52,690 nt of DNA from Nitrospirae bacterium CG2_30_53_67 (GCA_001873285.1 MNYV01000017.1:1-52690); one strand, 5' to 3'. Numbered from the stretch's first letter, positions 34,749 through 45,745 are shown. Numbers and translations: made by a program. Notes: generated from the sequence alone by a model not told the origin.

Positions 34749-36113
34749 ATGGAAGAGATCCTGGTCATTGATGATGAAAAAAAGATGCATCGGATCCTCC
34801 AGATCTCCCTGGAAGGGCTGGGATTTCATGTCATCCCTGCCAGCACGGGACTTGAAGGGATAGAACGGGCCAAGACACTCACCCCTTCATTGGTGATCAC
34901 GGACATGAAGATGCCGGGCATGTCCGGAATGGAGGTCCTTCATGAGATCAAAAACATAGGCGAGGAAATTCCCGTGATCATCATGACGGCCTACGGCACG
35001 GTGCAAACCGCCGTGGAAGCCATGAAAGCCGGGGCCTTTGATTACATTCTGAAACCCTTTGACATTTCAGAGATGGAAATCATTGTAGAGAAAGCCGTCC
35101 GTTACCGAAGGCTTGCAAGAGAAAACGAACAGCTCAGATCCGAGCTTCAGTCAAAATACCGGTTCGATAACATCATCGGCAGGAGTAATCCCATGCAGCG
35201 GATTTTCCAGCTGATTAATCAGATCGCCCCCACCAAAAGCACGATTCTGATCCGGGGAGGAAGCGGAACCGGCAAGGAGTTGGTTGCCGGGGCCGTTCAT
35301 TACCACAGCAACCGATCGTCCATGCCTTTCATCAAACTGAACTGCGGCGCCATCCCCGGCACCCTCCTGGAGTCCGAACTTTTCGGGTATGAAAAAGGGG
35401 CCTTCACCGGAGCGGAACGGCAAAAACCGGGGCGTTTCGAGCTGGCAGACGGCGGGACCCTTTTTCTGGATGAGATCGGCGATATGGATACGCTTCTTCA
35501 AGTAAAAATCTTAAGGGTCCTTCAGAACGGGGAGTTTGAACGTCTTGGCGGCACACAAACGATCCGGGTGGATGTGAGGATGATCGCGGCGACCAACACC
35601 GATCTGGAACAGAGAGTTCGGGAGGGCCGCTTCCGCGAGGACCTCTATTACCGGATTAATGTGGTTCCCATCGAAATTCCCCCTCTCCGGGAACGCCGGG
35701 AGGACATCCCCCTTCTGGTCCATCACTTCATTGATAAATACTCGGAGGAGACCCATCAGACGAAAAAAACCATACTACCTGAGGCCATGGATTTGTTAAT
35801 TCATTATGATTGGCCGGGAAACGTACGAGAACTTCAGAATTTGATCGAGCGGGCCGTCGTATTGACCCGCTCCGATACCTTAACCCCGAAATCGTTTACA
35901 TTCCCTGACCGTCCCAGAAAAACCGCCGCATCCCTAAATGAGATCATCATCCCGGAACAAGGGATTTCTCTATCCGATGTGGTGGAAGAGTTGGAGAAAT
36001 CTTACATCAAAAAGGCGTTGATCCAGGCCGAAGGTGTCCAGATCCGGGCCGCAGAACTCCTCCATACGACCAGAAAGATCCTCCGCTATAAAATGGAAAA
36101 GTACGGAATTTAA
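34749..36113 (+). CDS. NtrC-family sigma54-dependent response regulator
   Basis: This 454-residue three-domain regulator has a receiver with the phospho-Asp in [12 protein letters not shown] (about D53) and Lys in ILKPFDI. The AAA+ domain has [16 protein letters not shown] (Walker A), [18 protein letters not shown] (GAFTGA loop that contacts sigma54), [12 protein letters not shown] (Walker B) and [28 protein letters not shown] (sensor/Arg finger region). A Fis-type HTH follows ([23 protein letters not shown]). It activates sigma54 promoters when phosphorylated. Repeat copy C lies between it and the kinase, so their coupling may be altered. Confidence 0.96.
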   Translation: MEEILVIDDEKKMHRILQISLEGLGFHVIPASTGLEGIERAKTLTPSLVITDMKMPGMSGMEVLHEIKNIGEEIPVIIMTAYGTVQTAVEAMKAGAFDYILKPFDISEMEIIVEKAVRYRRLARENEQLRSELQSKYRFDNIIGRSNPMQRIFQLINQIAPTKSTILIRGGSGTGKELVAGAVHYHSNRSSMPFIKLNCGAIPGTLLESELFGYEKGAFTGAERQKPGRFELADGGTLFLDEIGDMDTLLQVKILRVLQNGEFERLGGTQTIRVDVRMIAATNTDLEQRVREGRFREDLYYRINVVPIEIPPLRERREDIPLLVHHFIDKYSEETHQTKKTILPEAMDLLIHYDWPGNVRELQNLIERAVVLTRSDTLTPKSFTFPDRPRKTAASLNEIIIPEQGISLSDVVEELEKSYIKKALIQAEGVQIRAAELLHTTRKILRYKMEKYGI

Positions 36114-36197
36114 GCACTACCCCCTTCTAACTCAACCATTTCTTTTTGAGCATACGAGCAGCCCTCTATTTTTTTGTCAATAATTTGATAATTTTTC

Positions 36198-36226
36198 TTG
36201 ACATCCACGCTTATTTTGTCTATCTT
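36198..36226 (+). promoter_or_regulatory. Sigma70 promoter ahead of parA-CBM48
   Basis: TTGACA (36198-36203) and TATCTT (36221-36226) are 17 bases apart. Transcription would begin near 36233, about 185 bases before the parA start. The 36114-36416 gap holds this promoter, the palindrome at 36228-36245 and two tiny overlapping frames. Confidence 0.65.
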
Positions 36227-36227
36227 T

Positions 36228-36245
36228 TACACCATATATAGTGTA
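36228..36245. promoter_or_regulatory. Operator-like palindrome over the transcription start
   Basis: TACACCATATATAGTGTA is an 18-bp palindrome with a single mismatched pair, located directly after the -10 box. Its position over the start site suits a repressor. ParA proteins often autoregulate, but the binder is unknown. Confidence 0.45.
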
Positions 36246-36416
36246 TCTTTCATCAATAAACACAAAATAGGACGGAGGAGGGAATCTGTCCTGCATGAAC
36301 ATAACGAGGAGGTGATGCAGAAAAGACACCATGAATGGTTCTGACCTGCTTTTGAACTTCCAAGGGAAGATCGTATGTCTATAGCAGAGAGTCAGCGAAC
36401 CTGAAAGGAGCAGGCT

Positions 36417-37562
36417 ATGAAAACAATAGCAATTGTCAACCAAAAAGGAGGCTGCGGTAAGACAACAACGGCCATCAATCTTTCAGCATCTCTTGCTTCT
36501 TTGGGTAAAAGGGTCTTGCTGATCGATATGGATCCACAGTCACATGCATCATTAGGGCTCAATGTCAGTCCAAAAGAACTCGAAATTTGTCTTTATGATG
36601 TCCTCCTCTCGATCGATGAGGTGGATAGGCCTATACTGGAAGACATTATCTCCCATGTAGGGGAAAATCTCGATCTGATCCCTTCCAATATAGTCCTGTC
36701 TGTCTTTGAACAAAAAATGGCCAACGCTCCGGGGAGAGAAACCCGGCTCCTGCAGGCCATCCAGAGAATGAAGAAAGAATATGATTATATTCTCATTGAC
36801 TGTCCGCCTTCTGTGGGACTTTTGTCCTTCAATGCCTTGATGGCATCCCAGTATGCGATCATCCCCGTTGAACCGAGTTTTTTCTCACTCCACGGTCTTG
36901 GGAAACTCACGGAGACCATCCAGCTCTTTGCTGAAAAATTAAGTCACAACATTCATATTCATATTCTGCTCACCATGTTCGATAGAAGAACAAGGCTTTC
37001 GAGCGAGATCTTTGAGGAGATCAAAAAACATTTCATGGAAAACACGTTCCAGACGGTCATTCACTTTAACATCCGCCTCAAAGAGGCAGCCAGTTTCGGC
37101 TCTCCCATCACCGAGTTTGACAAGCATTGCATCGGATACAAAGATTTTCTTTCCCTTGCACAAGAGGTTCTTCAAATTCCCGAAAAGGAAGCGCAGGAAC
37201 AGACCGCGAAGATCCTCGGCCCTCGTCCGGTGCAAAACGGCGTCCTTTTCTCCTACAAGGGAGCCGATATACAATCCCTGAAACTGGTGGGAGACTTTAA
37301 CAACTGGACGCCGGATCCGTCTTCCGAACTTCAGAAAGAGCCGGATGGGACCTGGAAAAAATTGGTCTCCCTGCCGCCCGGAACCTACCATTACAAGTTC
37401 ATCGCGGATGGAGAGTGGAAGGAGGACCAATATAATCCCAAATACATCATCAACGAGTTCGGCGGGATTGACTCGGTTGTGGAAGTCCCTTACTGGGAAC
37501 GCCATCAGCAAAAAGGGAGTGACCCCGCATCCGATATGAACGCATCATGCCGGCTCCAATGA
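36417..37562 (+). CDS. ParA-family ATPase fused to a glycogen-binding (AMPK-beta/CBM48) domain
   Basis: This 381-residue protein has a complete ParA/Soj ATPase at residues 1-250: MKTIAIVNQKGGCGKTT (deviant Walker A with the signature Lys10 and Lys15), LLIDMDPQSHASLGL (A'), and DYILIDCPPSVGLLSFNAL (Walker B). After a short linker, residues 268-365 form a CBM48-type domain, seen in VLFSYKGADIQSLKLVGDFNNWTP, PDGTWKKLVSLPPGTYHYKFIADGEWKEDQYNP. This is the glycogen/alpha-glucan-binding module of AMPK beta and branching enzymes, with its key Trp residues present. ParA proteins move cargo such as DNA or protein clusters along the nucleoid. Start ATG 36417 follows AAAGGAG. Confidence 0.9.
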   Translation: MKTIAIVNQKGGCGKTTTAINLSASLASLGKRVLLIDMDPQSHASLGLNVSPKELEICLYDVLLSIDEVDRPILEDIISHVGENLDLIPSNIVLSVFEQKMANAPGRETRLLQAIQRMKKEYDYILIDCPPSVGLLSFNALMASQYAIIPVEPSFFSLHGLGKLTETIQLFAEKLSHNIHIHILLTMFDRRTRLSSEIFEEIKKHFMENTFQTVIHFNIRLKEAASFGSPITEFDKHCIGYKDFLSLAQEVLQIPEKEAQEQTAKILGPRPVQNGVLFSYKGADIQSLKLVGDFNNWTPDPSSELQKEPDGTWKKLVSLPPGTYHYKFIADGEWKEDQYNPKYIINEFGGIDSVVEVPYWERHQQKGSDPASDMNASCRLQ

Positions 37563-37609
37563 CCCTGAAGGTCATTCAGTGAAGCAGGCCGGATCTTCCA
37601 TTTATCTAA

Positions 37610-37770
37610 GTGGTCCTGTTCGTAAATATGGTGGCGTACCGAGAGGGCCGTAGGGCGTCTCATCTCCGCGCTCGACTGAGGCGTACCCCTCTGGTACACC
37701 GTAAGGAGCGGAACTTTGATCCGACCGCCTTACGGCACTCGAATGCCACCGTATTTACGAATAGGGCCAC
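37610..37770. mobile_element. Family 2 MITE, copy 2
   Basis: This 161-bp copy has ends GTGGTCCTGTTCGTAAATA and TATTTACGAATAGGGCCAC, flanked by TAA (37607-37609 and 37771-37773). Internal sequence matches copy 1 with scattered changes. It lies in the gap between parA-CBM48 and the MinD-like gene. Confidence 0.87.
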
Positions 37771-37791
37771 TAAGGTCAAAAAGGAGATACC

Positions 37792-38676
37792 ATGTCAGGG
37801 CGGCGGTTGGGAAGAGGGCTCGAGGAGATATCCCATGTATTCCTCTCAACTGAATCCTCAACGAGATCAACCGATAACCCACTCGGTCGGAACGTGCAGG
37901 AGTTTGATTTAAGATGTGATGCGATGCCTGAAATTCACACGATCGGAATCACGGGCGGCCCCATGGAGAGGATGGGCATCTTTGCCATCTGCAACATCGG
38001 GATCGAGCTGGCCAGACAGGGGTACCGGGTGCTGGTGATCGACGAGGATCCCGGAAGTTTGAACGTGACCCGGCTCATGGGGGTGACCGACATTGAGAAC
38101 GCCGCCGAACCCATCTTGATCCATGCCCCCATGGGTGTCCGCATTGCCTACCGCACTCCTTTTCTCAGCCATCTCATGTCTTACAGGGAACTCATCCGGG
38201 ATGGGAGGCGTTGTCCCTGGCCTGAAGAATATCAAAAATATGATTTCATGATTTTTCACATCCCATCCACCCGGTTGGAAGAACTGGGGACCCTGCTCAG
38301 ACAGATCTCCCTCTGTATTGTCATCTCGCCTTCCGACCGGGCAGGTATGCTCAAATCCTACTCTGTGATCAAGGCTCTCCATCAGAAGTCTGGAGAGATT
38401 CAAACCGGCCTGATTGTTTATTCTGAAAAAGGTGAGCAGGATGCGGAAGACGCCTTTTTCAAAATGGCCAAGAATGCAAAACGGTTTTTGGAAAAAGATC
38501 TTGTCAGCTATGCTTTTATACAGAAAGGAGAGGAGATCGACGAATCCATATCCCAAGGGGTCCCATTGGTATTGAAATGGCCGAGTTCCGAGATACGAAG
38601 ACAAATGTATAATATCAGCAGATTGATCATTGAGGATGATGACCGGAGGCGCAGTTCCGATGGAAATATGGAATAG
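37792..38676 (+). CDS. MinD/ParA-like protein lacking Walker A, with a ParB-like N-terminal peptide
   Basis: In this 294-residue protein, residues 45-290 follow the MinD/ParA/FlhG fold (HTIGITGGPMERMGIFAICNIGIELARQGYRVLVIDEDPGSLNVTRLMGV; YDFMIFHIPSTRLEELGTLLRQISLCIVISPSDRAGMLKSYSVIKAL). The P-loop is GGPMERMG in place of KGGxGKT, so ATP hydrolysis is probably lost. The first residues, GRRLGRGLEEI, resemble the N-terminal GLGRGLDAL peptide by which ParB stimulates ParA. ATG 37792 follows AAAAAGGAGA. It is followed 20 bases later by the third gene of the cassette. Confidence 0.8.
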   Translation: MSGRRLGRGLEEISHVFLSTESSTRSTDNPLGRNVQEFDLRCDAMPEIHTIGITGGPMERMGIFAICNIGIELARQGYRVLVIDEDPGSLNVTRLMGVTDIENAAEPILIHAPMGVRIAYRTPFLSHLMSYRELIRDGRRCPWPEEYQKYDFMIFHIPSTRLEELGTLLRQISLCIVISPSDRAGMLKSYSVIKALHQKSGEIQTGLIVYSEKGEQDAEDAFFKMAKNAKRFLEKDLVSYAFIQKGEEIDESISQGVPLVLKWPSSEIRRQMYNISRLIIEDDDRRRSSDGNME

Positions 38677-38696
38677 GAAGGATTAAAACAAAACGG

Positions 38697-39263
38697 ATGC
38701 CATTTAAACAAATCCATCTGAACAAGAAACAAGACCTGATCCAGCTCATCAGGAACACCTCAACCCTGATTGAACAGGGGGTTGAAATTCTCGGCGGCCC
38801 GATCGGAACGGAGGAATTCCCCCTGATTGATCTGGTAATGAAAGATAGAAATAGAAGGCCTCTGCTGATTCTTGCTGATGTCGGACCGGATGAAAACGCC
38901 CTGTTGAATGCGGAATCTCAATCGGACTGGTTTGTAAAAAACCTCTCCATGCTCAGGCAGTTGTTCCCGATCCTTGACTTGAACAAAACGGTTTCCCCCC
39001 GGGCTGCCCTGATCTACCCGGAATTTCCTATGCTGATGAAAAGGTCCCTCAGGGCAGCCCCTCTCCTATCCCCGCTGTTTTATCAATATCGCTGTTTTGA
39101 GGTTCTTGATCAAAGGTTTCTCTATCTGGAGCGGTTTCAAACGAACCCTGAAAAACAGGGCTCGAGCGGAGAGTATATTGAAGGTCTTCACCCTTTCCGG
39201 AAAGGCCTTGCCGGAAAAGAGGTGGAGATCACGGCAGAGGAGAGAGAGGCTTTTCTCTCCTGA
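38697..39263 (+). CDS. Protein of unknown function, third gene of the ParA-CBM48 cassette
   Basis: This soluble protein of 188 residues has no signal or membrane segment. The central FPLIDLVMKDRNRRPLLILADVG (about 43-65) has the strand-turn-strand look of restriction-endonuclease-like domains, where an Asp is followed by a second acidic residue, but the usual E-x-K is A-D-V, so it would be inactive if related. The C-terminal half has RYCFEVLDQRF-like aromatic residues (YRCFEVLDQRFLYLERF). I do not recognise a named family. It is 20 bases downstream of the MinD-like gene and ends before a two-way terminator. Confidence 0.7.
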   Translation: MPFKQIHLNKKQDLIQLIRNTSTLIEQGVEILGGPIGTEEFPLIDLVMKDRNRRPLLILADVGPDENALLNAESQSDWFVKNLSMLRQLFPILDLNKTVSPRAALIYPEFPMLMKRSLRAAPLLSPLFYQYRCFEVLDQRFLYLERFQTNPEKQGSSGEYIEGLHPFRKGLAGKEVEITAEEREAFLS

Positions 39264-39277
39264 TCCAGGGAAACCAC

Positions 39278-39318
39278 AAAAAAAGACCCCCCGCCTCCAT
39301 AGCAGGGGGTCTTTTTTA
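39278..39318. terminator. Bidirectional rho-independent terminator
   Basis: A 13-bp perfect stem (AAAAAAGACCCCC at 39279-39291 with GGGGGTCTTTTTT at 39305-39317) ends in T-runs on both strands. It separates the convergent cassette and groEL. Confidence 0.9.
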
Positions 39319-39342
39319 ATTGAAGATTTCTGCAAGTACGGC

Positions 39343-41276
<1,934 letters not shown>

Positions 41277-41359
41277 ATTGATTCTCCTTTCATTTCAATG
41301 AGTTACTATTAAACATCACCATTTTCCCATTTTAACGGCTTAAAAGATTAGTGGAATTG

Positions 41360-41386
41360 TTAGCACTCAGCAATGAGGAGTGCTAA
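41360..41386. promoter_or_regulatory. CIRCE operator (HrcA binding site)
   Basis: TTAGCACTC and GAGTGCTAA are separated by exactly nine bases, a perfect match to the CIRCE consensus. It lies just downstream of the groESL promoter, so heat-shock control by HrcA is expected. hrcA itself is not in the window. Confidence 0.97.
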
Positions 41387-41396
41387 TAGAGTTGAA

Positions 41397-41425
41397 AATA
41401 TAGTCACCCCGCATGAAAATTGCAA
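41397..41425 (-). promoter_or_regulatory. groESL promoter
   Basis: On the minus strand, TTGCAA (41425-41420) and TATATT (41402-41397) are 17 bases apart, immediately upstream of CIRCE. The rest of the 41277-41576 gap is the groESL leader and the Clp-like gene's upstream region. Confidence 0.7.
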
Positions 41426-41576
41426 CCCCTCTTTAGGATTATTTATTATAAATAAACACCGGCTCGGTTCTTGAATCATCCAAGAATCCTCTCAAGTTCC
41501 GGGCCATGAGATCCGATAAAATATTCATAAAAGCATGAGAATGACGTCCTGAGATATGGATAGGGAGGAACCATCC

Positions 41577-42938
41577 ATGCAGTTCAAATCAAGCCTCAAA
41601 ATGAGATATTGTCCGATGATCGACTCCTTCATCAAGGTCAAAGAGCTGACCCAGGAAGAAATGGACCTGTTTTTTCAAAACGCAGACATGAGGGATAAAA
41701 GCTCATACCAGGAGCTGGTTATCAAGGCGTCTATTCCTGAGTACGATGAAGAGGTCCGATCCTTGATCCATCGTGAATATGACCGGGAGGTCGACATTGA
41801 AAGCGCCATCGAGGAACTCTACCGGATGTGTATCAAGGTGAACCCGTCTTTGAATATCTACAATGTCAATATACCCGTGCAGGAAAAAAATGAGCGATCC
41901 TCTTTGCTCCTCTCTACAGGGGGAAAAGACCTCTGGACCTGCATACGGGAAATCCATGGAATCGAAGACTCGTTAAGAAAGAGGATCATAGGACAGGATG
42001 AGGCCATTAACAAGATCGCCCAGTCTATCAAAAGCGCAAAGGTCGGGATCAAGGATTCAAACAGGCCGGTGGGATGTTTCCTTTTCATCGGGCAGACCGG
42101 CGTAGGCAAGACCGAACTGGCCAAGGCCCTGGCCGAGTTCTTGACCGGGGATGAGAAAAATATGGTCCGGGTGGACTGCTCGGAGTTCTCGCAGCCCCAT
42201 GAATATGCCAAGCTGATCGGCGCCCCTCCGGGTTATGTAGGATACGATGACGGCGGGAGCCTTAGCGAACAGATGCTGAAACGGCCGGTGAATGTGGTCC
42301 TCTTCGATGAGATCGAAAAGGCAAACCCCATGATCCACAACCTGCTTCTTCAAATCATGGATGAGGGGATTCTCACCGACAATAAAGGGAGAAAAATCCC
42401 CTTCCAGGATGCCGTGATCATCCTCACGAGCAACGCAGGCGTTGAAGGAATTGAGGAGATGAAAAGCGCCGTAGGATTCACGAGACAGGACGTCTTGAAT
42501 CGTAACGTGGTCAGGCGTGAGACCCTGAAATCCCTTGAGAAGATCTTCCGCCCTGAATTCCTGAACCGCATTGACGAGATCATTTGTTTCAACCCGCTCG
42601 GACACAAGGAAACACGAAGGATTGTCCAACTGCAGCTTGAACACCTGCAGCGGAAACTCAGCGGGATGAAGATCCATCTCCGGTTCAGCAGGAATGTCAT
42701 CAATTTTCTGATCCGCGAAGGCGCCGATCCGCGTTATGGAGCAAGACCTTTGAAGCGCGCCGTCAAAAAGTTCATTGAAGTACCGCTGGCTGAAAGAATT
42801 CTGAGCGGACCGGCTTCGTTACCTGCAAAAATTCTGGCGGTGATGTCGGAAGAAAAAAGCGTCACCTTTGTGGATCCGGCGCCTCGGCAAAAATCATCAA
42901 AACGGGGAAAAGAAATCAGGAACCAGGTTACCCCGTGA
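41577..42938 (+). CDS. Single-AAA+ Clp/Hsp100-like ATPase with a novel N-terminal domain
   Basis: The protein is about 453 residues. Its C-terminal 310 residues correspond to the second AAA+ module (D2) of ClpA/ClpB/ClpC: FIGQTGVGKTELAKALAEFL (Walker A), GAPPGYVGYDDGG (pore loop), NVVLFDEIEKANP (Walker B), VIILTSNAG (sensor 1), FRPEFLNRIDEIICF and the D2-small domain GADPRYGARPLKRAVKKFIEVPLAERIL. AVGFTRQD sits where ClpA/ClpC have their ClpP-docking loop. The first 130 residues match neither a Clp-N nor a zinc-finger ClpX domain. ATG 41577 follows GGGAGGA; the upstream ATG 41556 has no ribosome-binding site. It diverges from groESL. Confidence 0.85.
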   Translation: MQFKSSLKMRYCPMIDSFIKVKELTQEEMDLFFQNADMRDKSSYQELVIKASIPEYDEEVRSLIHREYDREVDIESAIEELYRMCIKVNPSLNIYNVNIPVQEKNERSSLLLSTGGKDLWTCIREIHGIEDSLRKRIIGQDEAINKIAQSIKSAKVGIKDSNRPVGCFLFIGQTGVGKTELAKALAEFLTGDEKNMVRVDCSEFSQPHEYAKLIGAPPGYVGYDDGGSLSEQMLKRPVNVVLFDEIEKANPMIHNLLLQIMDEGILTDNKGRKIPFQDAVIILTSNAGVEGIEEMKSAVGFTRQDVLNRNVVRRETLKSLEKIFRPEFLNRIDEIICFNPLGHKETRRIVQLQLEHLQRKLSGMKIHLRFSRNVINFLIREGADPRYGARPLKRAVKKFIEVPLAERILSGPASLPAKILAVMSEEKSVTFVDPAPRQKSSKRGKEIRNQVTP

Positions 42939-43311
42939 GTACGACCATGGCTGCGGCATAATTATGAGAATGAGAAACGGAAACAAACGCCTCCTTCCCT
43001 CCTGATGCGTCTAAGATCTCCCCGGCCTTTCCATGAAAGAACAACTCCGGCTTTCCGGAGGACCCATGGATCAGCTCAATCTCTGAAAAACCGATCCCTT
43101 TGCGCCACCCCGTCCCCAGGGCCTTCATGGCCGACTCCTTGGCGGCAAAACGTGCGGCATAGTGCTGATATTTTTTCCTCTTCTTCTCGCAGTACTCCAC
43201 CTCACGGTCCGTGAAGGTCCGATGACGGAAACGGTCGGAACCCTTCTGCATGGCCTTCTCGATCCGTGCAATTTCGATGATATCAATCCCGATGCCAATG
43301 ATCCGGCTCAC
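42928..43311 (-). CDS. acpS: Holo-[acyl-carrier-protein] synthase
   Basis: AcpS transfers 4'-phosphopantetheine from CoA to a Ser of acyl carrier protein. The 127-residue protein begins IIGIGIDIIEIARIEKAM (metal-binding Asp), has FTDREVEYCEKK, and the second motif RFAAKESAMKALGTGW (Glu, Lys). Ends in VSVSHSHNYAAAMVVL. Length is standard. Its start overlaps the manC stop by four bases, and it ends tail-to-tail with the Clp-like gene (11-base overlap). Confidence 0.96.
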   Translation of the reverse strand: MSRIIGIGIDIIEIARIEKAMQKGSDRFRHRTFTDREVEYCEKKRKKYQHYAARFAAKESAMKALGTGWRKGIGFSEIELIHGSSGKPELFFHGKAGEILDASGGKEAFVSVSHSHNYAAAMVVLTG

Positions 43312-44366
43312 AGATACTGATCCAACCCCTTCTTTTTCAGAAGATCCACGACCGTTCTGACTTCCTGGGACCGATTCTTCCGGCAGACCAGGAGCGCATC
43401 CCCGGTCTCCACCACCACCAGATCCTCCACCCCGATAGCCGCAATCATCCTCCCTTCGGAATAGAAGATGCTTCTCCGGGTATCCAACAGGATAGAATCC
43501 CCATGGACCACGTTCCCGTTTTTATCCTTGCCTGAAAGTTCATCCAAAGCGCTCCACGAACCCACATCATTCCATCCAAGATCCACAGGGATCACCAGGA
43601 TGTTGTCCGCCTTCTCCAAAACCCCATAGTCGATGGAATCTCCCCGGATCTTTTTATAAACCCGGCTGATCGTCTGTGCCTCTTTCTCTGTTCCCAGAGC
43701 TTTTTCGATCTTAATCAGCCCTGGGTAGAGTTCCGGGCAGAAGCGTTGAATCGCAGAGAGGATATCCGCCGCCTTCCAGATGAACATTCCACTGTTCCAT
43801 GAAAACCTCCCGGTCTTCAGAAACCTTTCGGCGGTTCTACGAACCGGTTTTTCGGTGAACCGCCGCACCCGGAAGACCCCGTCTTCAAATTCCTTCCCTT
43901 GTTCGATATATCCATATCCGGTCTCCGGACGAGTGGGACTGATCCCAAGGGTAATCAAGACCTGATGTTTTCTCACGATCCGATCCCCTTTCTTCAAGCC
44001 CTGCAGCAGGCGGCTTTTTTTACGGATCACATGATCCGCCGGCAGGATGACCATCACTGCGTCAGGGTCCCTTTTTTTCAGGACCATAGCCGCAAGGCCG
44101 ATGGCGGGGGTGGTATTTCGCCCTACAGATTCGATGAGAAGATTCTCCCTGGGGAGTTCAGGGATTTCCTGCTTCACCATTTCCACAAGTTCAGAGCTGG
44201 AAACGATGAGGACCCGTTCGTAAGGAATGAGCGTGAGGACCCGCTCCACGGTCTGCCGGAGCATGGATGTGAGACCGACAATGTTCAGGAGCTGTTTGGG
44301 TCTTCTCCGCCGACTTTTGGGCCAGAACCGGGTGCCGCTTCCCCCGGCCAGGATCACAGCATACAT
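43308..44366 (-). CDS. manC: Mannose-1-phosphate guanylyltransferase
   Basis: This enzyme makes GDP-mannose from GTP and mannose 1-phosphate for surface polysaccharides. The 352-residue protein has the nucleotidyltransferase pattern LAGGSGTRFWPKSRRRRPKQLLNI, PADHVI, TLGISPTRPETGYGYI, FTEKP and FSWNSGMFIWK. The C-terminal LGWNDVGSWSAL is typical. It has the GMP (transferase) part only, with no fused phosphomannose isomerase. It is in an overlapping pair with acpS. Confidence 0.95.
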   Translation of the reverse strand: MYAVILAGGSGTRFWPKSRRRRPKQLLNIVGLTSMLRQTVERVLTLIPYERVLIVSSSELVEMVKQEIPELPRENLLIESVGRNTTPAIGLAAMVLKKRDPDAVMVILPADHVIRKKSRLLQGLKKGDRIVRKHQVLITLGISPTRPETGYGYIEQGKEFEDGVFRVRRFTEKPVRRTAERFLKTGRFSWNSGMFIWKAADILSAIQRFCPELYPGLIKIEKALGTEKEAQTISRVYKKIRGDSIDYGVLEKADNILVIPVDLGWNDVGSWSALDELSGKDKNGNVVHGDSILLDTRRSIFYSEGRMIAAIGVEDLVVVETGDALLVCRKNRSQEVRTVVDLLKKKGLDQYL

Positions 44367-44465
44367 GGTTTTTGCGCCTAAAAATATGCCGGCAGAACAA
44401 GGGATCCGCTCTAAGCGAGCCTTCGGCCGGCATGGAAATAAATCACAAATCCTTCTTTTCTGAAG

Positions 44466-45482
<1,017 letters not shown>

Positions 45483-45539
45483 TTATTCTTGATTCTTAGG
45501 ATATCATGCTTAAGAAATGATCACTCTGAAATTTTTTTC

Positions 45540-45567
45540 AGTTTACAATAATCTTCAAAAAAGTCAA
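45540..45567 (-). promoter_or_regulatory. Probable gap promoter
   Basis: On the minus strand, TTGACT (45567-45562) and TAAACT (45545-45540) are 16 bases apart, about 65 bases upstream of gap. Confidence 0.5.
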
Positions 45568-45579
45568 TAGGATTTAGCC

Positions 45580-45609
45580 TTGACAAGGGAATTTTCTCAA
45601 TGCTATATT
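45580..45609 (+). promoter_or_regulatory. tRNA-Ala promoter
   Basis: TTGACA (45580-45585) and TATATT (45604-45609) are 18 bases apart, with an extended -10 TGC just ahead of TATATT. The start would fall about ten bases before the tRNA. Confidence 0.75.
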
Positions 45610-45626
45610 GATTTTATATTTAATTC

Positions 45627-45702
<76 letters not shown>

Positions 45703-45711
45703 AAAAGTATC

Positions 45712-45745
45712 AGGAGCCGGCCGTCAGAGGCCGGCTCCTTTTTTT
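45712..45745 (+). terminator. Rho-independent terminator after tRNA-Ala
   Basis: An 11-bp perfect stem, AGGAGCCGGCC with GGCCGGCTCCT, encloses GTCAGA and is followed by seven T residues. Confidence 0.95.

Noticed and set aside
37610-37912. 100-codon frame from MITE copy 2 into the MinD-like gene
   Set aside because: It overlaps the real gene in another frame and starts inside the MITE.
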